A DNA stretch of 64,000 nt from Hevea brasiliensis (GCF_030052815.1 NC_079504.1:92085704-92149703); one strand, 5' to 3'. Counted from the first letter of the stretch, positions 1 to 12,451 are shown. Notes: generated from the letters alone by a model not told the origin. Numbers and translations are program-made.

Positions 1-50
1 TTTGCATCAGGTAAATTTCGAGGACGAAATTTAAATTAGAGGGGAAGAGT
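1..50 (+). mobile_element. 3' end of a family A gypsy internal region (pol C-terminus and polypurine tract)
   Basis: These bases are nearly identical to 43015-43064, the end of the internal region of a family A element. They encode the last residues of the chromodomain-bearing polyprotein, with the stop TAG at 37-39. The purine-rich tract at 38-50 would prime plus-strand DNA synthesis and lies directly against the LTR start at 51. The rest of this element lies to the left of the window. Confidence 0.85.
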
Positions 51-3000
51 TGTAACACCCTTCCTGTAGCAACTCCGTGCATTCTACTGTTCCGGTGACC
101 AGTGTCGGTCCGGACAGCTAGAACGTCCGGAAAAAATATTTAAACTAAAGTGAAGAACCATAATCAACTCAAACATTGATAAGAAAAATTTAGTAAAAAT
201 TTTAGAATTAAAATACAACCAAATTAAACGAGCCGGTGCCCTAGCTATGGGTAACCCAGAGGGAAGTTGCGGTTCTCGCAACTAGAAGCCCTAGACCCGG
301 GGGAAAAATTGTAAAATAATTTTTGGGACTCCAGAGAAGGGTTATTGAGGTTCCCATGGCATTAGAATGCCAAGAAAATACCTAGAAAAATTTTTCAATC
401 GGTACAGACAATTTTGACCCGTTAAGCCAAACGGAGGGCATTTTGGTCATTTCGCCTTCAGAGGTGATTTTTGGCCGACTTGTCCAGTTGAGTAAATAAT
501 TAATATGACATAAAATATGAATAAACATTACTAAAAATGAAGTTGAAAATGAGTGGTGATGAAAAGAAAAGAAAAATACAATATATGCAATTTATGACAT
601 CATTGTGATGTCATTTAAAATTGTCCACCAATCACCATACAACCAATACACTTAAAACAAATAAAGAGGCTGAAAATAGACAAAAGAAAATTCATCTTCT
701 TCCTTTGGACCAACCAGCCAAAACCCTTTCCCCCATCTCCCTCCATTGATTTCAACCAAAGCTTCAATTCTCTTCTCTTTTCACTATAATTCCTCCTACT
801 CCTTTCACTAAAATTTATCCTTGCACCTTGCATTACCTTTTGGCAGCCAAGAAGAAGAAGGAAAGTGAAGTTAAGCTTGGGGAAAATTCTGCCACTTAAA
901 GGTTAGTGCATCTATATCCCTAAAACTCATTAATTTCATGATTAGGGACTTGAAATCAACATGAGTTTGTGAATTAAATGAATAAAAATTAAGTGTATGT
1001 AGCCCATGGATTTCGGCAGCCCTATTGAAGGAACAATAATGGAGTGTTTTGATGGACTTAAAGTGGATTAGAGATTATGTTTAAACCATGTATGCATGTG
1101 GTTAGTGAATGAGTTGGTTAATTAAAGCATGTTGTGAAAACTCATATGGGAATTAGGGTTTTGAGAAGTGAAAATTTGACTTGGCTTAGGAAATTGTTAG
1201 AGAACATTTTAATGGTCAATTAGTGACCATTTTAGATAAGTTGACCACAATTTGGACTGAAATATAGCATGGCAAAGTGAATGTGTATGCTGCCTAGGGA
1301 CAGCAGCAGAGTGGCTGAGATTCTAGCCCACTTACACAGCCATAACTTTGGCTGTGTAGGTCCAATTGGTGTTTGGCCAATTGGACGTGAAACTAAGCTT
1401 ATAATGGCACATTTTTTCTGAAGAAACCATGTCCAAAAGACCAAAGCAAGTGGACCAAAAGTTGGCCCCAATCCGGATACCCTAATGACCAAATGAACAG
1501 TAACTGTTCATTTGGCCATAACTCACTGTAGATATGGTCAATTGACCTGAAATTTTTACGGCAACAAGTTAAGACATAGACAAACAACTTTGATGAAGAA
1601 ACCTACCCCAAATTATGGGCAGAACCTATTCAAAAATGCAATCACAATCACTATTCATGGTACTGTAGATTTGGTAATTCTGCAATTTTGCCAATCCGGC
1701 CAGCTGTGGTTTTTGGACCATATCTGGAGCTACAAAACTCCAAATGGAGTGATTTGAAAAAGGAAATTAAATTAGACAAAATAAGGAACAACTTTCATGT
1801 TTACCATTTCCTCAAATTCCCTCTACAACAGTGCTCAATGAAACAGTAAAGTCAGGCTTCAAAATCTGAAAATTCTACCCTTTTGCTTTAAGCCTAGAAA
1901 TGGTAATGGTAATCAATTCCAACAAGTTTTAAATGGAAAATGTGGTATGTTGGGAGTGTCAAAACCAATGTACCTATTTTCTATCCAAAAGTCAACATTT
2001 TTGTTGACCAATGAGGTGAATAGTGACACCAAAACTTGAAATTCACAAAGTGAAGAATTTAAAAGTTTCAAATGCCCTAGTATACCTAACAAGATTGGTT
2101 TGGATAGTTTGGCATGCCAATAGGGTTCGATTAGCGATCGCACATGGCAATATGCCATTCTGTGATTTTATGGCTTTTAGCCATTCGACCTTGCATTGAG
2201 ATTTGGCCTTGTGCACGATATTATTCTGACTTGTTAGTTACATTACATGCCTGGAGATGCATATGTGACCGATGGTGTGGCGGCGAGTACTAGATACCCG
2301 GTGCGGTTGCGTTATCGATCCGATCGTCTAGTGTAGGTTACTTGGGGCAACCAAATGAATAAAAGTGGACAAGGTAAATGATATACAAATACCTAATAAA
2401 TAAAGCATATACATTCGTTACATATTTATTTCTTGCTATTTCTTTTATTTTATTATTGCACCACTAAGCATTATTGCTTAGCGCGTTGCTTTTGCCACGC
2501 GTAGGTTCTGGAGATATAGATCGTGAGCCCAGTAGATCGCAGACTGGGTGAGTCCATAAACCACTACTTCAAAGTGTCCGTGTCACCTCAACTTCTGCAG
2601 TGCATTGGTAGGACACTAGGTGTCATTTTGGCATTCTATAATAAATTTTGATTTTCTCATATGTAATTAAACTTGTGTAATATATATTGATGTTCATGTA
2701 AATTATGAAAATTGTATTTGTGAATGGAAAAGTAAATATCTATTTGTGATTTATACTTGATTATCACATGTGATGGATGATTGAGAACTGAAATTGAGAA
2801 ATGTTGTTGGGATCTTGATATTGAGACTTTGTTGATGAATTGAAGTTGAGATTGTTTGGAAATTACTTGGAAGTATTTTTAACAGGTTCCGAAGAACTGT
2901 TTTCTCCATTTTTAGCCAGTACTCTGCCGGATTTTCTATAAAATTTTCGGAACCTCAAATAAATTATAATTTCAATAAATGAACTATATTTCACAAACTA

Positions 3001-3106
3001 TATTCAAAACTTTGACTAAAAAAATTAATTAAGGTAAAATAGAGTGTGCCGGTACACCGTGTGACATAGCTTACTCGGATACACTGCAGCCGGGTAAGGG
3101 GTGTCA
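51..3106 (+). mobile_element. Family A Ty3/gypsy 3' LTR (about 3.06 kb)
   Basis: It begins TGTAACACCC right after a polypurine tract and ends in the family's GGTAAGGGGTGTCA block, so it is a 3' LTR. It aligns along its length with the LTR at 43065-46183, including the 349-bp segment that the LTRs at 28335 and 35490 lack. The usual terminal ...GTCACA reads GTCAAA here, so the end is uncertain by about two bases. ORFs within it look spurious: they are short, differ between copies and match no domain. It contains the conserved hairpin pair at 2464-2501. Confidence 0.85.
2464..2501 (+). other. Conserved LTR double hairpin, family A
   Basis: Hairpin I is CTAAGC (2464-2469), a six-base loop, then GCTTAG (2476-2481). 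Hairpin II is CGCGTTGC (2482-2489), a TTTT loop, then GCCACGCG (2494-2501), with one mismatch. The pair sits about 640 nt before the LTR end. Equivalent pairs occur in families B and C with different stem sequences. Confidence 0.65.
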
Positions 3107-3235
3107 AAGAGATTTCCTCCCATTAGTGCATATTTATAATGTAATGTACTGTATGTATCAAACAATGATATTGAGTAGTTGTACTATGAAGAAAGAATAT
3201 TCAAATAACATGTGAAAACAGAATTTAAAAACTTT
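3107..3235. other. Unassigned AT-rich remnant between two LTRs
   Basis: This sits between the end of the plus-strand A LTR and a minus-strand primer-binding site. By position its right part should be the first bases of the internal region of the minus-strand B element whose 5' LTR is 3256-6911. It has no coding capacity. A stretch near 3140-3190 loosely resembles the 3' part of family B LTRs, but not well enough to assign. Confidence 0.35.
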
Positions 3236-3247
3236 GCTCTGATACCA
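3236..3247 (-). other. tRNA-Met primer-binding site (minus strand)
   Basis: The minus strand reads TGGTATCAGAGC, the sequence complementary to the 3' end of plant initiator tRNA-Met that most plant gypsy and copia elements use. It lies 8 bp from the 3' end of the family B LTR at 3256, which marks that LTR as a 5' LTR of a minus-strand element whose body is now missing. Confidence 0.85.
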
Positions 3248-3255
3248 CTAAAACA

Positions 3256-6200
3256 TGTCACACCCTACCCCTCTGTAAGGCATAACATGATCCCGTAGTA
3301 TACCTAATGAATTACCAACTTCTTCTACTGATAACCCATTAAATACACTACAAGGGATTTTAAAACTTTTCTTACTTCTTTTATAGTGGTGAGCACTATT
3401 TACAGGTGTTAAAAACCCTTTTGAACTGAAGTGATAGAACTAACACATTTAAATTATTTGGAATTTCTGTAAAAATTTTGGCAAAGTGCCATTTGTATTT
3501 TGGATAAAACAGTTCTTCTGAAAACGTGTAAAAAGCACTTCAATATATTTCCAAATCTCAACTCCAACATATTTCTCAACACAACATAATTCTCAACTCA
3601 AATCCACAGTAATTTTTCAAAGACTGAGATACAAGAAATATAATATAATTTTTTTTTACAAGTCAAAATAACTCATAATTTACTTTACAACTTCAATGTA
3701 CAATTTTAATTTACAACTGCTCAAAACCAAAAAACAATATGTACAAACAGTGAACATACATTACAATACAAAATGCAAAATGTGGTATACTCGTTATACC
3801 CGAAAATCTCTCGCTGGATGTACTAGCAGCCTAGTCTGCTGCCCTGTCCGTTTGTCTACCTGCGACAGCAATAAAAAGCTATCGCTGAGACAATGTCTCA
3901 GTGGTGCACAACATTAACCAAATACAACTTTAAATCAAAATTCACAAGTTATATAAATAGTGGATACTTAAAACCATAGTTAAATTCAAGATAGTAAATG
4001 TCAACAAGAATTTAAATTCCATTTCTCAATATCACAATAATTTTAATAAATCAAATCATGATTAAATTCAAAAGACAGTGAATGTCAATAAGAATTTAAC
4101 TCCATTTCACAATCTCATAATACATATCAATAAATCACATACAGCTTAATCATGTTCCAAAGTTCAATTCGTCCCAAAAGTCGATGACTAATGAGTAATA
4201 ACATAGCTAGCTAGCGAAAATATGAGTACTCATTCTATTCGTTCTCAACAGGCACACACCTCAACACTTCAGCCAGAGAGGGAATTCAATTCATCCCACT
4301 AGACAAGCTAGTGAGAAATACAATCAATATACATGATAGCTGTGGTTTCAAACCATTTCCAATGCTTTTCAAACAATAAGTATCCATCAATATCATTCAA
4401 ACAATTTTTCATATTTCAAACCATTTACAATGCTTTTCAAGCAATAATTATTCATTCAAACACATTTCCACAATTTAAAACAATAAAATACAAATAGTCA
4501 CAATTCATTTCAATTGAAAAATTCAAAAGAAATAGCTATTGTGCACAAACCTCGGTTAACTGTCTCCTGGTCTTGACTCAGTGTTTCCTTCCCTTTTCCT
4601 AAGTCTTTGCTAACTGAGAAACACAATTTGAAGTGTTTCAGTACTTAATTAAACTGTCTCTAACAATAATGCTTGATAATTAATTTACTGAATTCTATTA
4701 TTTGCTTAGTCAACCTAATATATCGACTCTCGATACCTACTAGTAAACTGGGTTTTAATGTTAGTAATAGGTTACATTCAATAGTCTTTTAGGGTTGGTA
4801 CATGTTACCAATTCATTTCCATGTATACTGCATTTTCTTGCAATTTGCTGGATTCTGCGATACTAGTTTGACCTAGCCGGACGACCTAGTTTCCTCGGTT
4901 TTGGGTTTTGGTCAAAACTAAAAACTTGTAGATCTATGTCTTATGGAACGCGGGGCAAAATTTCAGGTCATTCTGAGTTATGTAGACCAAGTTATGGTCA
5001 TTTTACTATTGCTGGTTAAATTGCACCAAAATTGATCACTTTAGGTCATTTTAGGTTCAGCCAGTTTTTGGACCCGAACTTGTACAAGCTGTTTGACTTG
5101 CTTATGGTCATTTATGGGCTTTTGTGTCTTCATAAGACTTGTAGATATGAGTCTTAACTATTCATGGTTAAAATTTCAGGTCAATTGGACCTGTTTTGAG
5201 TGAGTTATGGCCTAAAAACTAACTACTGCCCAAATGGTCAGTTTTCAGGCCTCAATTGCACTTAATCTGGATTTGGTCATTTTTCAAGCTACCTTGCAAG
5301 CAGAATTTTGGCAAGCTTCCTTCATGAAAGTTGGCACATTTTGTGCCTAGTTTCACCTCCAATTGGTCTCATACCAATTGGAGCCACACACTTAAAGTTA
5401 TAGGCCTAAAACTCAAACTGCCTTATTGCATTTCTTGCATACACATCAAGCATCACTTTTAACACTCACCAAACTTAACATTCAAACCAATTCTGGTTGT
5501 ACCACAACCTAAACATAATTCACAACAGATTATAGGTCATTTTGGCAGCTTACAATTACATTCAACATACACCAACAAGTGCAGAATTTTTCAATCCAAT
5601 TTACAACAATTCAATCACCTTTTTATGCTCATTTACATGTCCCACTTCACACCACTTTACACACACTCAAACTACCATAACAACCAACACATTTTAACAT
5701 CATTATTCCATAAACCAAGCATGAATTCCAGCATTCTTCAAGAGTTAGCAAACTACCACAATGGTACGCTTACATTCCATTACTTTCCAAGCTTTAAATT
5801 TCATTTTACATTTACATATACTAAGTATATATCACCCAAATAATTTCCTACACAATATACATTTAATCAATCATTTAATTCACCATTTACAAGCACAAAT
5901 AAACTGCCTTCATGGTGTTTCCATAGCTGCCAAAAGTACACACCATCATAACTCACCAAAAACTCAAAATTTCTTCATCAATCATTTTATCTCAAGCTTC
6001 CCATAAACTTTACTTAAGAAAAAACATAATTTAAACACTTACCTATTGTTGGGGCTTATTAAATCTTCACCGAATTTCTTCCTTTTTGTTCCCTATAATC
6101 TGCCCAAGAGGTGTGGACCAAGTTTAATGAAGAGAATTTATGGTTTTATGTTGAAAATGGGAGATAATTAAGCTTTGCATGGAAAATTTTCCATAGAGAA

Positions 6201-6911
6201 TTGGGAGTGACAATCGGCCATTGTTGGAAGCTTGAAGAAAATGAGTTAGTTAGTGGAGAAATCTGCCCATTTAATGGTTATTATAATCCTTAGTGCTCCA
6301 CTCACTAATTATAAACTATATTATATGTTTAAATGTGTTAATTAGTCAATTTACCCTCCATTTTTACTATTTACATTAGGTACCCCTAAATTAATTTTTC
6401 ATTATATTTTCCAAGTGTAATATTATTTATTTTTAATGGATATTTAGGTCAAAAGACAACTCCGTATGTCAAATGACCACAATGCCCCTGTTCGGGTTGT
6501 ATTCCCGATTTTTCGGTAACACCGGGTTTTGTCAGTTTTTCAATTTCTCACTTTTCTTTGTACTAATTATTTAATTTTCATTTAATATTTATAATGATAT
6601 TTATACTTCAATAGGGGTCTATTTAAGTCCTAAAAATATTTTCCAGGGTTCCCCGTGGTCCAGGGCTAGTCAACGGTCCATGCCGTGACTTCCTAGTGCG
6701 GTCACCCATCGCTTGGGTTCTCGGCTCGTTTAACTTGGTTACATTTCTTTGCTATTATTTTTCCTTTGTTTTTCTTGTATTTTCTCTACTTGTATTTCAT
6801 TATTTTATGTCTCCTCATTCATCTCGAAGTATAGTTCTAGGCATCCTAGCTGTCCGGACAACACTGGTCACCAGAATAGCAGTACGCACTACCGAACATA
6901 GGGGTGTTACA
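3256..6911 (-). mobile_element. Family B Ty3/gypsy 5' LTR, minus strand (about 3.66 kb)
   Basis: On the minus strand it starts TGTAACACCCCTATGTTCGG at 6911 and ends GGGTAGGGTGTGACA at 3256, next to a primer-binding site. It is homologous to the LTRs at 12499-15892 and 17077-20634. Its right end interrupts a minus-strand C LTR that resumes at 6912, so it inserted into that LTR; 6912-6916 (AGATA) would be one target duplication. The element body and its other LTR are lost on the left. The short ORFs inside match no known domain. Confidence 0.85.
3862..3901 (-). other. Conserved LTR double hairpin, family B
   Basis: On the strand shown, hairpin II is GCGACAGC (3862-3869), an 8-base loop, then GCTATCGC (3878-3885), one position being a G-U pair when transcribed. 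Hairpin I is CTGAGAC / GTCTCAG around a three-base loop (3885-3901). It is in the same order and place as in families A and C. Confidence 0.65.
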
Positions 6912-8830
6912 AGATATCTCACTAGACAAGCTAATGAGAATTCACAACAAATTTTGCCATGTCAACTATGGTTTCAAATCATATTCAAAACAATTTCTAT
7001 TTACAAAGTGTTTACAAATAATCAACATATTTAATCATCATAAATTCATGCTCAAGGTTGGCAACACATCAAACTTAAAATTTACGATTCTCAAAACCGT
7101 GCAATAAATCCTTAAATGGATAAGAAAATTTATATTTAAATTATACAATTTCATTCAATAAGTTAAAATTCTCAACACAACAAAATCATAAGTCACAAAA
7201 TAAACTTGTTCAAATCAATTTAGAAGTAAAAAAAATAACAAAAAAGTTAGTTGTGCACAAACCTTATACGAGTCACCTCTTGGCCTTGACTCGATGTCTC
7301 GGGTTCCTTCCCAGTATTCTTTTTCACTGAAACACACAGTTTCACAGTGTTTTAGTATCATAAATTAACATAATTCCAAAAATAAATTTACATTCACTTA
7401 TACCTAGCTCTAATGTGCTAAACTTGACGTTCTTTAAATTTTGTGTTTCGGGGTTACTATTCACTACACTATTCAAGCCAATTTGTTGACTTTCTAATGC
7501 TTATTAGGTATGGAAATTCTAATTTCACCCACATACCACATTTTGGTTATTAAATTTGTTGTTTTCTCAAATTCTAAGTCTTTTAGGCAAATTTGCAAAT
7601 TTTCAGTTTTGGTGTCTTAAGTTGCACTGTTCCATTAGTCATTTTTCTATTAGAATTTGGCAAAACTTTCTTCATAGAAAATGTTTCCTTATTGTCTTAA
7701 GTTTATTCTCCTTTTTGAATCACTCCAATTGGAGTTTTGTAGCTCAAGTTATAGCTATTTGAACCATGGCTGCCAGATTAGACTTAACCCAGATTTCTGG
7801 GCAAATTTTGGTTCTGGCAGTTTTAGGTCACCAACTTTGGGTGGCCAAATGACTTGGTTAATGGCATAATTTGGGTTTGTCTTCTACAGAAAGTTTTAGA
7901 TCTATATCTCATCTATCCACTGGTAAAATTTCATGTCATTTGGACTTGCCTAGCTCAAGTTATGGCCAAATGAACAAATACTATTCATTTGGTCAGTTTG
8001 TACAGGGCAGACTGAGAATTTTCGGATTTGGTCAATTTGTCCACTAGGTTTTGGCCACTTTTTGGGCATGCTTCCTGAATGAAAATTGTGTCATTTTGTG
8101 TCTATTTTCATTCCCAATCGGTCTCATACCAATTGGACTTGTAAATTTTCAGTTTTGGTCCCTCAAAGGGACCTTGGTCCTGCTGCCAGCAGCATGACCA
8201 CATTGAATCCGAATTTAACCTCAATTCAAACACTTCCAACACACTTCATTTGGTCACAAATGACCATTTCTCACTTCAAACTAGGTCAAATACATCATTT
8301 CACTATTTCTCCAAATTTTTTCCTCTAAACCCTAGGTGTCCAAAACCCTAGTTCACTAATTCATTGCATTTAACTAATTTAAGGCATTTAATCATAATCA
8401 TTCAACACCAATAAGCTCACATATACCTTTAAATTCACCAAGTTCATCCACACATATATCAAACCCTAGTTGACCGAAATTTAGGTTTGGTCCTCCACAA
8501 ATGTTTTTATTTCATTTTAAGTTTATTTCTAAGTTAGTTGAGCTAAACACACAAAGTATAAACTGAATTTTTTTAACTTAAATCACTAACCTTAATTTGG
8601 ATGTTCCCTTCTTCAATTTCCTCTTTTTCTTCCTTCTTTCTTTGCTAAATCTCCTTCTCAAGTGAGGGTGGTAAGGTTTTATGAAGTAATTATGGGAGAA
8701 ATTGGGGTTTAGTAGGGATTGAAAAGCTTGAAGTAAGCTTTAATGGAGTTTTAGAAATGGAGAGGGAGAGAGAGAGTGAGGGTGGCACTTAGGGAAGAAG
8801 AAGACTTTTATTTATTTATTTTTTCTTTTC

Positions 8831-8861
<31 letters not shown>

Positions 8862-9481
8862 ATGTCTTAGGAAGACCATAAATCAAATTAAATAAATTTT
8901 TAATTATAATATTTATGGCATCATGCATGATGTCATCTCTCTTCACTTTTTCATTTTTTTTCATTTATTTTTCCATTAGTTCTTTAATTTAATTCCCGAC
9001 TTTGAAATTTTCTTTTCTCTGATTTTATTTGACAGTTAGGTCAGGAGTCAGCTCTCAAGGTCAATTGACCAAATTGCCCCTTGTCAGTTCAACTCGGTTT
9101 GCAAATAATTCAACATTTCTTCTGGCTGCATGACCTAATTATTTGACTGACTTAACAATTATTTTTTGTGATTTTCTCTTTTCCACTGTGTTTGTAATAG
9201 TCTTAAGGACCGCGTCGTCACATTTTACAGTTCAAAATTTGAGTTTGAATCGACTTCGCAGTCCTTCCCGAGAAGGTCACCCATCGCTGTGACTCTCGGC
9301 TCATTTAACTTCTTGTGTTCTATTTTTCTTCTTTATACTTAACTATTCAACAATTACTAATTATTTGTGTTCAGGGCTTATCTAGTTGTCTTAAGTGTGG
9401 TTTTAATCCCCTTAATTGTCCAGAATGACACCGGTCACCAGAATAGTGAAATATACCAGGCTATGCAAATAGGGTGTTACA
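6912..9481 (-). mobile_element. Family C Ty3/gypsy LTR, minus strand, 3' part missing
   Basis: The minus strand starts TGTAACACCCTATTTGCATAG at 9481 and matches the C LTR at 20635-23629 down to about its position 21140, where the B LTR cuts it at 6912. On the right it abuts reverse-transcriptase coding sequence of a B element at 9482 with no polypurine tract, so it is an insertion into that element rather than its own LTR. The candidate target duplication is 9482-9486; the partner is not in the window. A (TTTTC)6 run lies at 8821-8850. Confidence 0.8.
8821..8850 (+). repeat. (TTTTC)6 microsatellite
   Basis: Six perfect TTTTC units followed by a T run to about 8861, inside the C LTR. The equivalent place in the other C LTR (about 22937-22955) has only short T/C runs, so the array expanded in this copy. 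Confidence 0.9.
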
Positions 9482-12451
9482 CAGTTGATCAGAAAAAGGT
9501 GTGAAGCATACTTGGCACATGTGGTAGATACCCAAGTGGGGAGTCCAGCATTGAGGGACATCCCTACAGTATATGAATTTTCAGATTTGTTTCCTGATGA
9601 ATTGCTAGGATTACCTCCAGAAAGAGAGATGCAGTTTGAGATTAATGTTATGTTTGGTGTGGATCCAATCTCCATAACACCATACAGAATGGCATTAGCA
9701 GAGTTGAAGGAGTTGAAGGTACAAGTGCGAGAACTACTTGAAAAGGGCTTCATCCGCCCTAGTGTGTCACCTTGGGGAGCACCAGTATTGTTTGTTAAGA
9801 AGAAAGGTGGCACTCTTTGCTTAAGTATTAACCACCGGCAGTTGAATAAGGTGACAATAAAGAATAGATATCCATTGCCTCGTATTGATGATCTGTTTGA
9901 TCAGTTGAAGGGTGTAGCTGTATTCTCCAAAATTGATTTGCGATTTGGATATTATCAGTTAAAAGTGCAAGAGCAGAGTATTCCAAAGACTATTTTCAGA
10001 ACTCGATATGGCCACTATGAGTTTCTGGTAATGCCATTTGGGTTAACAAATGCTCCAGCTGCTTTTATGGATCTGATGAACACTATCTTCAGACCATATC
10101 TTGACCAGTTTGTGGTGGTGTTTATTAATGATATTTTGATATATTCGAGGAATGCAGAGGAGCATGACAGACATCTGTGGATTGTATTGCAGACTTTAAG
10201 GGAGAAACAGCTATATGCCAAATTATCGAAATGTGAATTTTGGCTGAAAGAAATCTCCTTCTTGGGACATGTTGTGTCAGCTGAAGGGATCAAGGTAGAT
10301 TCCAGCAAGGTAGAAGCTATCCTTAATTGGAAGCTGCCCAGGAATATCACATAAATTCATAGTTTTCTGGGTTTAGTTGGATATTACTGCCAGTTTGTGA
10401 AAGGGTTTTATATGTTAGCTTCTCCACTGACCAAGCTGCTTTGGAAAGATGTAAAATTTCAGTGGATAGATAGATGCCAGCAGAGTTTTGATGAGTTGAA
10501 GAGGTATTTGACTGAAGCTCCAGTCCTTACTTTACCTACCCCGGGTAAAGAATACACAGTTTATAGTGATGCTTCTCACAATGGGTTAGGCTGTGTACTG
10601 ATGCAAGATCGGAATGTCATTGCTTATGCATCACGCCAGCTGAAACCGCATGAGAGGAACTATCCGACACATGATTTGGAGCTTGCAGCTATTGTTTTTG
10701 CTCTGAATATCTGGAGACACTATTTGAATAGAGGGAAATGCTACATCTACACAGATCACAAGAGCTTGAAGTACCTGGGCACCCAGAAGGAATTGAATTT
10801 GAGGCAGGGGAGATGGTTAGAACTGATTAAAGACGATGATTGTTTAATAGACTATCAGCCAGGGAAAGCAAATGTGGTAGCTGATGCCTTAAGTCGCAAG
10901 ACTATGGCAAGTATCGGAGTTTCTCCTTTATCCATGGTACATGAGTTGAAAGCACAGCATGCTAGTTTGGAGATTGATGATGAGGGACAGACAGTAGTTG
11001 CATGGCATGTACATCCAGTATTGATTGATCAGATCAGAATGGCTGCTCAGAGTGATGATAAATATCAGAAGCTACTGAAAGAAGTCCAGCATGGCAAGAA
11101 ACCTGAATTCTCTGCGAGAGATGATGGTTTACTACTACATTAGGGCAGAATGTGCGTTCCTAATGATATTGACTTGAGACAGATCATTATGAAGGAAGCA
11201 CATAAGTCTCCTTTCGCCATGCATCCTGATGGAACTAAAATGTATAGAGGGCTGAAAGAGCATTACTGGTGGATGGGTATGAAGAGGGATATAGCTGAAT
11301 TTGTTTCTAAATGCCTAACTTGTCAACAAGTGAAGGCAGAACATCAAGTTCCAGCTGGTTTGTTACATCCATTAGCAGTACCAGAGTGGAAATGGGAACG
11401 GATAACTATGGATTTTGTGATGGGACTTTTGAGGACACAGAATAGTCATGATGCAGTATGGGTTATAGTTGATAGACTAACTAAGTCTACTCACCTTTTG
11501 CCAGTCCGGATGGACTATAGTTTGGAGAGATTGGCCAGATTGTACATATATGAGATTGTAAGACTACATGGAGTGCCAGTATCAATTGTATCTGACAGAG
11601 ATCCTAGGTTCACTTCTAGATTCTAGGGTAGTCTTCAGAGAGCCCTAGGAACTAGATTGAACTTCAGCATAGCATTCCACCTACAGACAGATAACCAGTC
11701 TGAGAAGGTAATTCAGATATTGGAGGATATGCTACGGGCTTGTGTGATTGAGTTTGAAGGTAGTTGGGATACACACTTGCCTTTGATTGAGTTTGCTTAT
11801 AACAATAGCTACCAATCAAGCATTGGGATGCCTCCATGTGAAGCTTTGTATGGCAGAAAGTGCATAACTCCACTATGTTGGGATGAAGTAGGTGAAAAAA
11901 AGATGATTGGGCCAGAAATTGTTCAGTAGACAGAGAAAAAGATCAGATTGATCAGAGATGGATTCAAGGCTGCATCAGACCGTCAGAAGTCCTATGTTGA
12001 TCTAAAGAGAAGAGACATTGAATATGCAGTGGGTGATAAGGTATTCCTTAAAGTTTCTCCTTGGAAGAGGATTATGAGATTTGGAAGAAAGGGGAAACTG
12101 AGTCCTCGTTTCATCGGACCATATGAGGTTCTGGAGAGAGTAGGTCCTTTGGCATATTGGTTAGCATTACCTCTAGAGCTAGAAAGGATACACAGTTTCT
12201 TCCATGTGTCCATGTTAAGGAGGTATAGATCTGACCCATCTCATGTACTATTAGTTGAAGAGATTGAGGTAAATCTAGACCTCTCATATGAGGAAGAAAC
12301 CATAGAAATTCTTGCATATGAGGCGAAGCAGCTGAGGAATAAACAGATACACCTGGTTAAAGTGTTATGGAACCATCATTCAGGCCAGGAAGCTACTTGG
12401 GAACGTGAAGAGGACATGAGGAGACAGCACCCACAGCTATTCAGAAACTGA
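9482..12451 (+). pseudogene. pol: Family B gypsy pol: RT-RNaseH-integrase-chromodomain, one frame with four stops
   Basis: A single reading frame runs the whole length, broken only by in-frame stops at 10352, 11141, 11624 and 11927; no frameshift is needed. Domains in order: the protease-RT linker, then RT to about 10354, with fingers, VFSKIDL motif A and the [10 protein letters not shown] block. The catalytic FxDD motif reads FIND (codon 10127-10129), so one metal-binding aspartate is Asn. RNase H follows (about 10540-10900; YSDAS, DLELAA, TDHKSL, ADALSR). The integrase HHCC zinc domain is at about 11200-11340 and the core at about 11400-11750 (MDF, SDRDPRF, QTDNQSEK give D, D, E). A chromodomain forms the last 50 residues. 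Gag and protease are missing because a C LTR abuts at 9482. Its 3' LTR is 12499-15892. It cannot make an active protein. Confidence 0.92.

Noticed and set aside
3696..3917. 73-codon ORF in the B LTR, and many similar ORFs of 60-110 codons in LTRs (6696-7034, 9412-9813, 19196-19474, 28664-28984)
   Set aside because: They lie inside LTRs or antisense to pol, have no recognisable domain, and are not kept open in the homologous copies.
8821..8861. Regulatory pyrimidine tract or terminator
   Set aside because: A simple expanded TTTTC microsatellite, not conserved in the other C LTRs.
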